A stretch of 64,000 bases of DNA from Lunularia cruciata (taxonomy: Eukaryota; Streptophyta; Marchantiopsida; Lunulariales; Lunulariaceae), in contig OX419759.1 in assembly GCA_948567375.1 (NCBI GenBank), positions 1,155,303 through 1,219,302 on the forward strand. Reading direction: 5' to 3'. Under the pieces are notes generated by a model, which saw nothing but the letters and a program-made list of their open reading frames with translations, was not told where the DNA came from and made no database searches. Every line of letters begins with the position of its first letter. Position 1 is the first letter of the stretch. Shown here piece after piece: positions 1-10,619 of this stretch. Made by a program: the position numbers and the translations under genes.

Positions 1-2650
1 TCACTCTCTTCTTTGTTGGAGTAGTGGTCCAAATTGGAGGAGTGAGCTTCTTCTTGGTTTTGGGTACAACCACTTCTTCCTCCACAAGCATAAATTTGCC
101 TATCTTAGCAAATTTTGCATCTACTTCTTGATAATTCTTGATCAATTTCCCTTCCAATTGGCAGGTGAAGTACCATATAGGAGATAGTGGGCATGAAACC
201 TCCTTTGTCCTTCCTACTTTAGTAAATTAAGACCCATGTAGAAATGGATCATGAATGTGGCTAGGTATGTGGCTCCTCTTTTGTTCAAGAAATCTTAGTG
301 AAGGGTTCAAGCTTGTAAATAGAAGAACATGCAAGCCCAATTCATAAGTTCCCTCACATATATCTTATGGAAGAAAACTCCCTTACTATTTGTTAGTGAG
401 TTGTTCAAATGTGTTGGAACAACTTCATAACTACTTCAACTATCTCCCTTCAAGCTGGATCCTTATAATTGAAAACCCACCAACCATTGTTTTTATTATG
501 AAGCTCTCAAAAAAGTAAACTTGATCTTTACAATAAGCTCATTATTGGAGTACTTACTATTGATGGTCATCATCCTTGATGGGCCTTTATCTAGGCCCAT
601 AACATTCTTTCAATTCTTTTTGGTCTAGGCATAGGGGTTCCTTTTCAAATCTCCACTATTCTTCTCCTTCCTTACCATTGTCTCATGGATCATCTCAAAA
701 TCTATCAAATCCTAATTCTAGAGCAAGAATCCCAAATTCTTGCTCTATATCACTTCTCTCCCATAGAATATTGCCCACTGACTCTCCATTAGACTTCTAA
801 GGAGGGCTTTGGGAGCCTTTCTCATGGTTCCAAAATTAACACCATCTTTGCTCAACTACTAAAGAAATGAGGGTGAATGTGGTTTGGCTAAAATCTAAGA
901 AGGTTGGAAAGATGACCACTTGGTTGCAAATTTGAGCTGCACTTCCATAGTGTAATAGGATCAATGTTGTGAGAAATAGAAATCATCATTCCACATTTAT
1001 TTTATTGGTGAAGTTCTCAATCATTCTTCAACCAAAAGTGATTTGCCACTCCCGTGAGTCCATATCATGCACTTAATGTGTAATACCTCTCCCACATGTA
1101 GAATCTTCCTTCAATGGTCTTTTTTACTAAGGCAAATAACAAGCCAAATGCAAAAAATCTTCCTCAAAATGTTAACCATCCTTCTTGAAGTTAAAATGGT
1201 CTTCCTTGAACTAGGTCGTGGCACATTCAAAGGAGGAGTGTGGTTCTTGACATCTGTCAACATTGGGACAAATGGTGACTAGAGTGAACTCATTTGTTTG
1301 AGTTTTGGTCTTGGAAAAATTGCTTCTAGGCCAAAGATCCTTCTCTACATACATCTTTGCACTATTATTCTTCTCCATCAAAGACATTTTCCCTTTAGTC
1401 TTCTTTATCCCAATGTAGAATTTGGCATTCTTTGTCTAATTTACCTTTTAGCTTATGATCTCTACTTCAAGTTTTTGGCTTAATAGGCACAACCAAAAAC
1501 AATGTTATATTTAACTTCCTTTTTCACTAATGTAGTAACCTATCTTTTCCTTAAAAATAAAGATAAAATTTTACAAACAAAACTAATGCAAAAATGTTTG
1601 CACCATAGTTGGATCTAAAGCACATTATCTTCATCTTTGGTAGACAAACCTTTTGCCTAGATAGGGTTTACATCGTGCATATGATGGGATTTAACAACTA
1701 CCACACTTGATTGTCAATGATATTTTGGATGTTGGGCATTAATCTTAGATGAGAGGAGTGGTTGATTAGTCACATATGGTAGTGATGAACCTTGTTAGGT
1801 AGCTCAAAGTCACTTTACCCACACTTACGAGCTTTCTAGCCTCCATGCCCATGCTTATATAGATGGAGGTCCTAGACTTGTTTGGAACTCAAAGCTAGAA
1901 TAGTTTGTAAAGCCCAGTATCGATGAGAGAGAGTGGGCAATCCATACCAATATTATTATTGTGTCAGCAATATCAAAGGCATCCAAGACCTACTTGACCT
2001 ATGGACCTCACTATTTGACCTAGATTATGAGCCTTGGATTGGGTGAGCAACATAGTATGTGCTTGATAGGCATTGCCACTTGGACTCTTGTGAGGTTTAT
2101 GCTTATCAAGACAATTCAAGCATATGTTGGGGCCTAGACCAATTGGGCATGGTATTCTTGGGATACATCCAATGACTATTAGTGAGAGTGGTCTATGTGG
2201 AGTACATCCAAGTGAGCAAGGTCTACTTGGGATGCAACTAGAGGACATGTAGACCTTGCAACTAGAGTAGAGGAATTTGTTGCCCAAAGGTTGTGGAATT
2301 TAGCAATTGGAAGCATCATAACATTGCTCCCAAGGCTCCAGTGTAGCACCTAGTCAACACATCTTCCACTTCTACATCAATCACAAAGGATACTTGGGAG
2401 CCAAACATTGGACCCAAGCTTTGAAGAGAGGATAGATAGAGAGTTTAGATGTTCTTGAGGAGCTACATAAGTTGTTTTACCTTCAATATGAAGGATTTGG
2501 GTGCTCTAAAAGGACTTGTTATTTTGATTGAATTGACTTGTAATACACCAATTTTTTGATGTCCCTACAAATATAGTGATATGGAGATATTCTTGATTCA
2601 AAGCCAAAGTAAAGACCATTTAGTGGTTGGTTTGGTGGATATTTCACATA
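1..2650. other. AT-rich transposon-derived DNA, no supported gene
   Basis: No long open frame and no recognisable protein motif is visible; the short ORFs here are 60-104 codons and show no conserved residues. Composition and decay resemble the adjoining dead Ty3 sequence, so this is probably older transposon DNA. I could not assign a family. Confidence 0.5.
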
Positions 2651-4992
2651 GGGATACACTTCAACTACAATGGTGCCAGCCAAGAAGGATATGCATAGTA
2701 CCTACATAGATAGGCAGAAGTGTGAGATCATCATCATATGAACCAAAAAACAAGGGTTAATTGGTATAATATACTTACATTGGAGGAGATCTTTGATACA
2801 ATTGGGTATGCAAAGGTCTTAGGTACTTTGGGTTTTCAAGTAGGATATCATTAGTTGCTTATCAAGGAGGAGTACAAGTTGATGCCAATATTTTAGGCTA
2901 TTGATCCTCACTATAAGGATATATTGTATCATTGGTAGTTCTTACCATTTGGGTTAAAGAATGCTTTTGCCAAGTTCTAGAGAGTTATGGACAAGATCAT
3001 AACGGGATTGGATTTTACTTGGTGCTATATTGATGACATTTTGGTCTAAACCACTATTGTAGAAGAGCATATGAGACATTTGTTGGAGATTTTTGAGAGA
3101 TTGAGATCTCATGGATTCAAACTACATCCTAAGAAGTGCAGATTCTTCCAAAAGCAAGTTGAGTACTTGGGTCATACTATCTATCTTGGTGGACTTGGTG
3201 TTTAGTAGACTATGGTGGAAGCTATTGCACATATTCCTTGGCCTACAAATGTGAGTAGAGTCCAAGCATTCCTTGGATTGGAAAACTTCTATCATTGATA
3301 TGTTAGAGATTTGGTGTCCTTGTCAAGTCTTTGACAAAACTAACCAAGCTTACACATGAGTGGTGTTGGAGAGATAAGAAAGAGAGAATTTTTCTAGAGC
3401 TCAAGGAGATATTGATATCTTCCCTTATTCTTATGAGACTGATTACAAGACACCCATTATATCTTCATATTGATTGGAGTATGTTGGAGCTTGTAGCATT
3501 GCTTACCAAGAGGGATGATAAAGGAAAGGAGTTTGTGGTGGTTTATACTAGTCTTGTTGATCATTTAGCAGAGGTGAGTATAGTTCATATGAGAGAGAGT
3601 TCTTGGTAGCAATGTTGGCAATAGCACATTCTTGATGTTACTTGTTTGGTACCCTTTCACTCTTATCATTAATTGTCAACCATTGAAGTTGTTGATAAAG
3701 CTTTCAAGGAAGCTTGCACATGGGCTTTGATTTGATAAGAATATGGTTTCACAATTATCAACTTGGAGTGGTGAATCTTGATATAGATGGGTTGAGTAGG
3801 AACCCATGTACCAACCAACAAGATCATACTAGAGCATGTTGGCATGGTGAGATGAATAAAGAGATGGTGCCAAGTTGGAATGCATATGCTGTTCTATGTA
3901 TAGTTTTGAGGATTTAGTGTTTTCTCTCTCAATAGAGATAGAAGGAGCTATTGAGGTTTTAGATCTAAAGTGTAGAGATATTAATATGAATTATCAAGTC
4001 ATTCATGATGATATCTTAGTGATGAACTATTTTTGCAGTAGAGTTGTAGGTACACAATTGGTGCAAAGGAGAGAGATTGGTCCCTTAGCAAGCCAAGTGG
4101 TTTAGATTGGAAGGCAAACATCTTCTTTGGGTATGGGAGGATGGTAGGGTGTGAATAGTACCCCTTCCCATCTAAAAGACTACAATTGGAAAAACATGTT
4201 CATAAGGAACTAGGATATTTTGGAGTAAAGGTAAAAAGGATGACCACGCAGAAAAATGGAAGATGGGAAGACCCCATCAAGCCGAGTAAAGCAGATATTT
4301 TGGAGTAAAATAGATATATAACTTACTCTAGAGTCATTATTGGTGGTATGAAAACTAATATATAGTAGTTTTTCACTAAATGTAAGGTTTGTGATTGAGT
4401 TAGAGCATTATTCAATGTTCCTACACCACAATTACATCCACTACATATCATGGGGTTGGGTTACCATTAGAGTTTGGACTTTGTTGGACCTATAACATTG
4501 ACTATGAATCCACTTCAATCCACTTGGAGAAGTGGATTGAATTGGTGGCAATTCAAGACAAGTCTAATGAAGGGATAACTTACTTGTTCTTGGATCAGGT
4601 TCTTAGTCATTTTGGTGTGCCAACCAAGGTCTTGATTAATCAAGGTATAAAGTTCTCGAGAAAGTTTCAGATCTTGTCTGAAAAAGCCTTAATTGATCAC
4701 CATACTACCTTCCAAGATCACCCTAAGGTAGATCGTTTAGCAAAGAGAGTGGTTCAGGCAATGAAGAAAGGATTCTATAAGTATAGTTTATAGAGAGGTC
4801 ACTTAGGAGATGGGATCTTTGCTTACCTTGGTTGGCCATGGACTATTAGTTTAATTGATAAATCTCCTTAGCATCATTCTTTCTTTACTTTCTACTCTAT
4901 GGAAGAGATCCTCATTTACATATAGCCAATTTTTGTGATGTTATTATAGTTTTGGATGATCCAAATGTAGAGATGAGCATATGTTGCCAACA
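2650..4992 (+). pseudogene. Decayed Ty3/gypsy pol (RT, RNase H, integrase), left part
   Basis: Translated pieces in shifting frames follow Ty3 pol order. Around 2660-2710 is the start of RT. Around 2950-3060 lie the FGLKNA..F..VMDKII and YIDDILV catalytic-region motifs. Around 3070-3320 lie EEHMRHLLEIFERL, LHPKKCRFF and VEYLGHTIY. RNase H follows at about 3331-3610, then NLDIDGLSRNPCT near 3780, and an integrase core (SLDFVGP, then KWIELVAIQDKSNEGITYLF, then FGVPTKVLINQG) at 4460-4790. Many stops and frameshifts interrupt it, so it is non-functional. The frame continues to the insertion point of the younger element at 4993 and resumes after 10619. A 64-bp insertion sits at 4230-4293. Confidence 0.85.
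4230..4293 (-). mobile_element. 64-bp non-LTR element tail with 16-bp target duplication
   Basis: The insert matches the 3' tail of the restriction-like-nuclease non-LTR element found at 28301-30309 and 52570-55710 (shared GACCACGCAG..AAAATG..GGGAAGACCCCATCAAGCC pattern). It is flanked by a perfect direct repeat GATATTTTGGAGTAAA at 4214-4229 and 4294-4309, which I read as the target-site duplication. It lies inside the dead Ty3 pol, so it arrived after that element. Severe 5' truncation is typical of target-primed reverse transcription. Confidence 0.8.
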
Positions 4993-5404
4993 TGTAAAAG
5001 ACCGGAACCGAGGAGAGAAATAGGAGAATGGAAACTCACATTGGGACACCTGAATGAGGGAAAACTCCAAATGCCTAGCATGAGCTTTGGCTTTGGTATT
5101 TATAGGTAACATACAAGGCCCTTGAGAAGCTTCTCAAGAAGCTTCCTCAAGCCGCTTTCTTAGAGTGCAAGCCAAGTTAACTAGGAAGCTTCTCAAGAAG
5201 CTTCCTTCTAGAAGCCGCCTACTTGGCGTGCAAGCTAAGCTAGTTGGAAGCTTCTAGAAGCTACTTACTTAAGGTGCAAGCTAAGCTGACCAAGAAGCTT
5301 CCCAAGAAGCTTCCTAGATACTTCCGGAATATTCTAGGCTAATTTGTCTTATGTGCTACTTTGTAAGCCCGACTAACTTTGTCGCTAAACTCCATATTGT
5401 TACA
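4993..5404 (-). repeat. 3' LTR of the nested Ty3 element
   Basis: Direct repeat of 10189-10614 with TG..CA termini. It lacks a 14-bp block present in the other LTR (near 5255 versus 10450). It contains palindromic GAAGCTTC units; one perfect three-part heat-shock element lies at 5247-5259. A TATA-like TATAAATA on the - strand lies at 5097-5104. Confidence 0.95.
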
Positions 5405-5418
5405 TATTCCCCCGCCGC
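5405..5418 (-). other. Polypurine tract of the nested Ty3 element
   Basis: Read on the - strand, a G-rich run (GCGGCGGGGGAATA) directly precedes the 3' LTR, where plus-strand DNA synthesis is primed in LTR retrotransposons. Confidence 0.8.
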
Positions 5419-5634
5419 TAGTTGGTGACGTCCTCGTCGCCAGTGAAGCTTCAAATTCCTGGATGGCCGTCTGTGCATTCTGGAGGTGTGAAAGAGGCTC
5501 CCAGGTGGCATCATGAAGGGGATACCCTTTCCAAAGGACCTTGTACTCCGTATGTTGGCGACGGCCTCAAGGATACGATCAACTTTGTACTCCTCATGAT
5601 CATTGATAGGGATAGGAAGAGGAGGAGGTTGGAC

Positions 5635-6711
5635 TCAAGAGGAAAAGGAAGAGGGGTTAGGAACAAAGGGTTTCAACTTGGAAACATGAAAGACATGATG
5701 GATATGCATGTGACAAGGTAAAGCAAGACGATAAGCAACAGGAGAGACAATTTGGGTGATATCAAAGGGTCCTATCCAATTAGGGGTAAGTTTACGAACT
5801 TGGGTATCAAGTGGGAGAGGGAGGTTACTAGAGGATAACATGACTTTATCACCGACTTCGAAGGTGAGATCTTGACGATGGTGGTCCGCATATTGTTTTT
5901 GGTGATTCTGAGCAACAAGGAGCTGAGACTTGGCTTGTAGGAGAGATTGGGATATAGTGGTCAAGAATGTGGAAGTATGAGGAACCTGAGATGGAGGGGG
6001 AGCAAGAAGAGAATCTGGAACAAGCGGATCTTGGCCAAAATTGAGAAAGAAAGGAGAGAATCCGGTGCTTGCCTGTTTGGAATTGTTGTAGGAAAATTTG
6101 GCAACGGCAAGACATTCATCCCAATTGGTATGGTGGACATTGACAAAGGCACGCAACATATCCTCCAATGTATGATTTTCACGTTCGGTTTGTCCATCAG
6201 TTTGAGGATGATAGGCTGTGGACAAAACAAGCTTAGTGCCGAGTATCTGAAAGAGTGCTTGCCAAAACTTCCCGGTAAAGCGAGGATCATGGTCGGAGAT
6301 GAGTACACGTGGAATTCCATGATGCTTGAAGACATTGTTGAAGTAGATTTGCGCTAAGGTTGGAGCATCCACGGTATCACAGGTTGGTGCCAAGTGGATT
6401 TGCTTACTAAGCTTATCCACAAACACCACGATGGCGGTGTGTCCTTGTTTTGTCTTTAGCAAAGATGTGATGAGATCCAAGCTCACATGCTCCCAACGAG
6501 CTGATGGAACGGCAAGCGGTTGAAGGAGTCCACCCGGCTTCTGGTTGCTGGCCTTGTTACGATGGCAGCTCTCACACGATTGGACAAATTCTTGAACATC
6601 CCGTGTCATGTTGGGCCACCACCATTGACGTTGGAGGGTACCCAAGGTCTTGTCCACACCCATGTGACCAGCGATGGGTAAATCATGGGCTTCTTGAAGG
6701 CGCACAAGTCA
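5635..6711 (-). pseudogene. Ty3 integrase domain of pol
   Basis: An open frame of 356 residues encodes integrase: an HHCC zinc-binding start (GHMGV..., then CESCHRNK), a DDE core with LDLITSLL, SDHDPRF and the GQTERENHTLE glutamate, and a C-terminal GPF module (NWIGPFDI). It ends LKPFVPNPSSFSS with no chromodomain. It is in the same frame as the RT part, separated only by a TGA at 6709-6711 that a single C-to-T change from CGA would explain. The domain itself looks intact; the polyprotein is interrupted. Confidence 0.92.
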
Positions 6712-8274
6712 AAGATCACCTTTGGCTGGAACATAGATCCGGTCCACCTGGAATAGAAGGCCTTTCTTGAAGGAGAAGGTGTTGTACTCCTTGTCACCTG
6801 TTGTTAGTCGACTATGTACCATTTGGAAGAAGGGATCTTGCTGTAGAGCTAACCGAAACTCGTGATGAATCTTGGGATCAATTGACACCGTCGTAATTGC
6901 TGCCGCGATGAGAGGAAGAGACTTCAAATCAGGTCGTCGTGATAGAGCATCGGGGATGACATGGAACCGACCTGGTTTGTACTCAAGTTTGATGTCAAAC
7001 AATTGGAGTTGCTCTTCCCATCGATGATGTCGACTCTTCATGTGCTCTAGGTGTAAGGTCTGCAACAATGGCTTGTGATCAGTTCGCATGATCACTTGTT
7101 TCCCCAAGAGATAATGCCTCCATACCTTGGTGGCATATACCATTGCAAGTTGTTCCCGATCGCAAGCAGAGTAATTTCTTTCAGCTGTATTTAGTTGGCG
7201 AGACACAAAGGCAATAGGATGTAGTCCATCTGGAAATTCTTGTTGCAACACGGCTCCAATTGCAAAGTTAGAAGCATCAAAATCAACCACACAAGGTAGT
7301 TGAGGATCATATGGTTGAAGAATGGGTCTTGAAGACACCATATGCTTTAACTTCTGGAATGCTTCTTCATGCTTGGTAGTCCATTGGAAGCTCGAGTTCT
7401 TTCCCAAGAGGTCAGTCAATGGTGCAGCCATGTGAGCATAATAGTGGATGAACCGTCGGTAAAAACTGGCCAATCCATTGAATGCTCGTACTTCGGTAGC
7501 ATCCTTCGGGGTAGGCCAATCAGTAATGGCCTTGATCTTCTCTTCTTCCATCTTGATCCCCTCTGATGAGATCTTATGACCCAAGAAGGTAACCTCCTTC
7601 TGCCAAAAAGCACACTTTGACTTCTTGTAGTAAAATTTCCACTGTCGTAGTCGTCTTAGGACTTCTTGCACATGATTCTTGTGTTTTGCCTCTGTCCTAC
7701 TATAGATTAAGATATCATCTAAGAACACTACCACGGACTGATCCAATAGTCCTTCCAACACCCGATGCATCTGATCTATGAAGACTGCTGGAGCATTAGT
7801 GAGTCCGAAAGGTAGAACTCTCCACTCAAAATGTCCATACCTTGTGCAAAAGGCAGTCTTTTCCACGTCCTCTCCTTCAATAGGAATTTGCCAATAGCCG
7901 CTACAAAGATCTAGCTTGGAAAAGTAGCATACTCCACTTAATTGATCAAGCAAGTCATCGATCTGAGGCAAGGGATATGCATTCTTCACGGTTTGCTTAT
8001 TGAGCCCACGGTAATCAATATAGAAACAAAGTCTTCCATCCTTCTTTGGAACAAATAGTACCGGTACTCCCCACGGAGAGGTACTATGTCGTATGAAATC
8101 CTTCTCCAACAACTCTGTAAGTGTTGTTCGCAACTCCTCCAACTCCTTTGGTGAGAGCCGATAGATTGGTCTACTCACTAGAGTACTCCCTAGCAATAAC
8201 TCGATCTTGAAGGGCATACCTTGATCAAAGGGTAATCCCTTTGGCAGATCATCCGGAAACACATCTGCAAACTC
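6712..8274 (-). pseudogene. Ty3 reverse transcriptase and RNase H domains of pol
   Basis: A long open frame carries RT motifs in order: IYRLSPKELEEL, PWGVPVLFVPKKDG, IDYRGLN, SKLDLCSGYWQI, LPFGLTNAP and the catalytic FLDDILIYS. RNase H follows (VDFDASNFAIGAVL, ACDREQLAM, RTDHKPLL), then the linker PDALSRRPD. It shares one frame with the protease upstream (TAG at 8275-8277) and the integrase downstream (TGA at 6709-6711). The catalytic DD is kept. Without suppression of the two stops no full polyprotein could be made. Confidence 0.93.
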
Positions 8275-9036
8275 CTAAACTATCCGATCAATCGTTGCTT
8301 GATACGGCACCTGGCCCTCCTCAGATTGTTCTTGTGCAATCGGCTTGATCCACACCACAAACACAGACTTATCTTCCTCCAAAGCTTGCTCTATAGCTGC
8401 TTTATTAACAAACTTCCCTTCTAGGGACTCATCTCTGTTCCAAGCTTGCTCCATGGTTGCCTTCTTGGCAAACTTCCCATCTTGGGACTCATCTCCCATC
8501 CAGATTTGCTCTATGGCTACCTTCTCAACAAATTTCCCATCTTGGGACTGACTATTCTTAGGTGTCTTACTCAAAGGTGCCAGACAACCTAATCGGAAAT
8601 TCCTACCTTGGTGTTGTACTTGAATTTGACGTCGGGTCCAATCGAATTGAACCTTATGACGTTCAAGCCAAGGTAGACCCAGGATGATATCATAGTGTAG
8701 AGGTGCCACTACAAACCTCATACACTCCAAATACTCCTTCCTAATCTTGAAGGTAATAGGACACGAGGTGCGGAATGCAGAACCCTTTCTGCCATCCGCT
8801 ATCATCAAACTACTTCCAAGCACTGGCCCGATAGGAATACCCAATTCCTTTGCTACTTGCATAGACATGCAATTCTTTGAACTTCCAGAATCAACCGAAA
8901 TCCTACAACCCCTATTAGATATCATACCTTGCAAGTGAAGCAGACTTGCATAGGTCGAGCCTTCAATCCCATTGGAACTAATCAAGCTCCCAGTAGTCGG
9001 CTCGAAATCTCCTACTAGGATTCCTCGTTTCCCTGA
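8275..9036 (-). pseudogene. Ty3 aspartic protease and repeat-bearing linker
   Basis: The frame contains the retropepsin-like signature VDSGSSKNCM with its catalytic Asp, followed by IILGLPWLERH. Between protease and RT are three tandem copies of a roughly 21-residue unit (SQDGKFVEKVAIEQ, SQDGKFAKKATMEQ, SLEGKFVNKAAIEQ). The frame is closed upstream by TGA at 9037-9039 and downstream by TAG at 8275-8277. It overlaps the end of gag in the -1 frame. I regard the start as set by frameshifting or readthrough rather than its own ATG. Confidence 0.88.
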
Positions 9037-9917
9037 TCATTCCGCTCCACAATCTCCACTTGGGCAACTTGTCGAGGTCATCCATTCTTAAGTGGACATT
9101 CAGCAATACGATGCCCCAATTGGCGACAATAAAAACAACCACCATTTTGTCATAGTTTCTCCCTGTCTGCCATGCCTAGTGGCCTTCGTTGAATTGCATC
9201 AATCTCCATTGGTGCTGGCTCCTCCACTTGTGTGTAGTGTATTGGTAGGCTTTGTGGGGGTCGAGGTCAAGACCAAGTTGTTGCCACCAAGGAATCAAAA
9301 CGTTCGGCCAACCGCATGGCTTCCTCCAAGTGTTGTGGCTCTCGCATAGTTACCTCCAATTTAGTTCTTGCCTTCAAGCCCCTCACAAATTGATCCAGAG
9401 CTTCACCTTCCAAAATATCTGGAATTTGCATGATGGTGTTTTGGAACTGTGTGATGTAACTTCTTACAGAGCCAATCTGTTTCAACTCTGCCAACTTATC
9501 CCGTGTAGCTTGTGTGGCATTTATAGCTTGGAACCGACTGATTATTGCGCTCTTGAATTCTGCCCATGTCAAGATTGGTGCAACCATTTGTCGTTCAGCT
9601 CGCTCCACTTGAAATCTCCACCATAGCTTTGCTACTCCATCCAATTGGCTAGAAGCCAAGAGAATCTGTTTTCACTCATCTTGTAGATTGGTAGCTTCAA
9701 AATAATGTTCACAATCAAACACAAAATTCTCCATTGCACCCGGGAGATTCTTACCTTCAAATACCTTGGGTTTAGGGAATCTGATCCGATCTTCTCCTTG
9801 TCGAATTGGTACTCCCTCCACCTGCTCTTGTCATCGAAGATCTTGTTCATCCAACAATTGAGTAAGGTGCTCAATTTGTTGTTGCATTGCCAGGATAACA
9901 TTAGGTATTTCCGCCAT
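9012..9917 (-). pseudogene. Ty3 gag with CCHC zinc knuckle, five nonsense codons
   Basis: Reading from the ATG at 9915-9917, the 300-codon gag frame ends in two tandem TAG codons (9012-9017). It holds a retrotransposon gag capsid region (VAKLWWRFQVERAE, then FKSAIISRF, FVRGLKARTKLEV) and a zinc knuckle CFYCRQLGHRIAEC near 9097-9140. Five internal TGA codons lie at 9831-9833, 9672-9674, 9267-9269, 9150-9152 and 9078-9080. Each is one C-to-T change from the arginine codon CGA, as expected from decay of methylated CpG. This gag is not functional. Confidence 0.88.
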
Positions 9918-10175
9918 GGTTGCTCCTCTATCACACCACTCTCAATCTATCTAATTTATTAACACATAGAAACAACACATCCACCTTTCTCCATAAGTGA
10001 CAACCGGAAGTATCAAGGGTTCCTCAAACACAGTGATCATATGTAGAAAATCTTGTCCAAAGTGCGAGGTGATGAACTGTCTGAAACGATGCTTGGGTAG
10101 TATTTAGACGCAAAAATCCCAATGGTTTGGTGGAAGTGGATTTGGTGGTCCATAAATTCCATCCACCCCATTCTT

Positions 10176-10187
10176 GCTCTGATACCA
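10176..10187 (-). other. Primer-binding site, initiator tRNA-Met
   Basis: On the - strand TGGTATCAGAGC lies one base inside the 5' LTR, the usual complement to the 3' end of plant initiator methionine tRNA used by many plant LTR retrotransposons. This fixes element orientation as minus. Confidence 0.93.
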
Positions 10188-10188
10188 A

Positions 10189-10614
10189 TGTAAAAGACCG
10201 GAACCGAGGAGAGAAATAGGAGAATGGAAACTCACATTGGGACACCTGAATGAGGGAAAACTCCGAATGCCTAGCATGAGCTTTGGCTTTGGTATTTATA
10301 GGTAGCATACAAGGCCCTTGAGAAGCTTCTCAAAAAGCTTCCTCAAGCCACTTTCTTAGAGTGCAAGCCAAGTTAACTAGGAAGCTTCTCAAGAAGCTTC
10401 CTTCTAGAAGCCACCTACTTGGCATGCAAGCTAAGCTAGTTGGAAGCTTCCAGAAGCTTCCTTCTAGAAGCTACTTACTTAAGGTGCAAGCTAAGCTAAC
10501 CGGGAAGCTTCCCAAGAAGCTTCCTAGATACTTCCAGAATATTCTAGGCTAATTTGTCTTATGTGCTACTTTGTAAGCCCGACTAACTTCGTCGCTAAAC
10601 TCCATATTGTTACA
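10189..10614 (-). repeat. 5' LTR of the nested Ty3 element
   Basis: A 426-bp LTR with TG..CA ends. In element sense, U3 begins at 10614 and holds the heat-shock-element array. A TATAAATA promoter motif lies at 10293-10300 and R/U5 runs to 10189, followed by the primer-binding site. Confidence 0.95.
10320..10545 (-). promoter_or_regulatory. Array of heat-shock elements in the Ty3 LTR promoter
   Basis: Heat-shock factors bind alternating GAA/TTC triplets with two-base gaps. Here GAAGCTTC (GAAnnTTC) occurs at 10381-10388, 10393-10400, 10443-10450, 10453-10460, 10504-10511 and 10516-10523. Positions 10443-10460 form a perfect four-part GAAnnTTCnnGAAnnTTC. Positions 10532-10544 form TTCnnGAAnnTTC. 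The array starts about 20-40 bp upstream of the TATA motif in element sense. The consensus match is seen directly; heat response is inferred by analogy with known heat-activated plant retrotransposons such as ONSEN. Confidence 0.7.
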
Positions 10615-10619
10615 CAACA

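Larger units (their letters stand above)
4993..10614 (-). mobile_element. Ty3/gypsy LTR retrotransposon, nested, with heat-shock-element LTRs
   Basis: A complete but disabled element of 5622 bp. It has LTRs of 412 bp (left, element 3') and 426 bp (right, element 5'), TG..CA ends, 5-bp target duplications CAACA at 4988-4992 and 10615-10619, a primer-binding site matching initiator tRNA-Met, and a polypurine tract beside the 3' LTR. Order in element sense is gag with zinc knuckle, protease, RT, RNase H, integrase, the usual Ty3 order. Pol is in the -1 frame relative to gag. No chromodomain is seen after the integrase. The LTRs differ by roughly a dozen transitions plus one 14-bp indel, so the insertion is fairly young. 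It sits inside the integrase of an older opposite-strand Ty3 element. Confidence 0.95.

Noticed and set aside
1067-1483. Two + strand frames of 61 and 71 codons
   Set aside because: No conserved motif and no coding-like composition in AT-rich decayed DNA.
5947-6357. 136-codon + strand frame
   Set aside because: It is antisense to the Ty3 integrase, which has clear catalytic motifs.
10320-10545. Regular palindromic repeats as a CRISPR-like or satellite array
   Set aside because: They lie inside both LTRs of one retrotransposon in a plant genome, have irregular spacing, and fit heat-shock elements.
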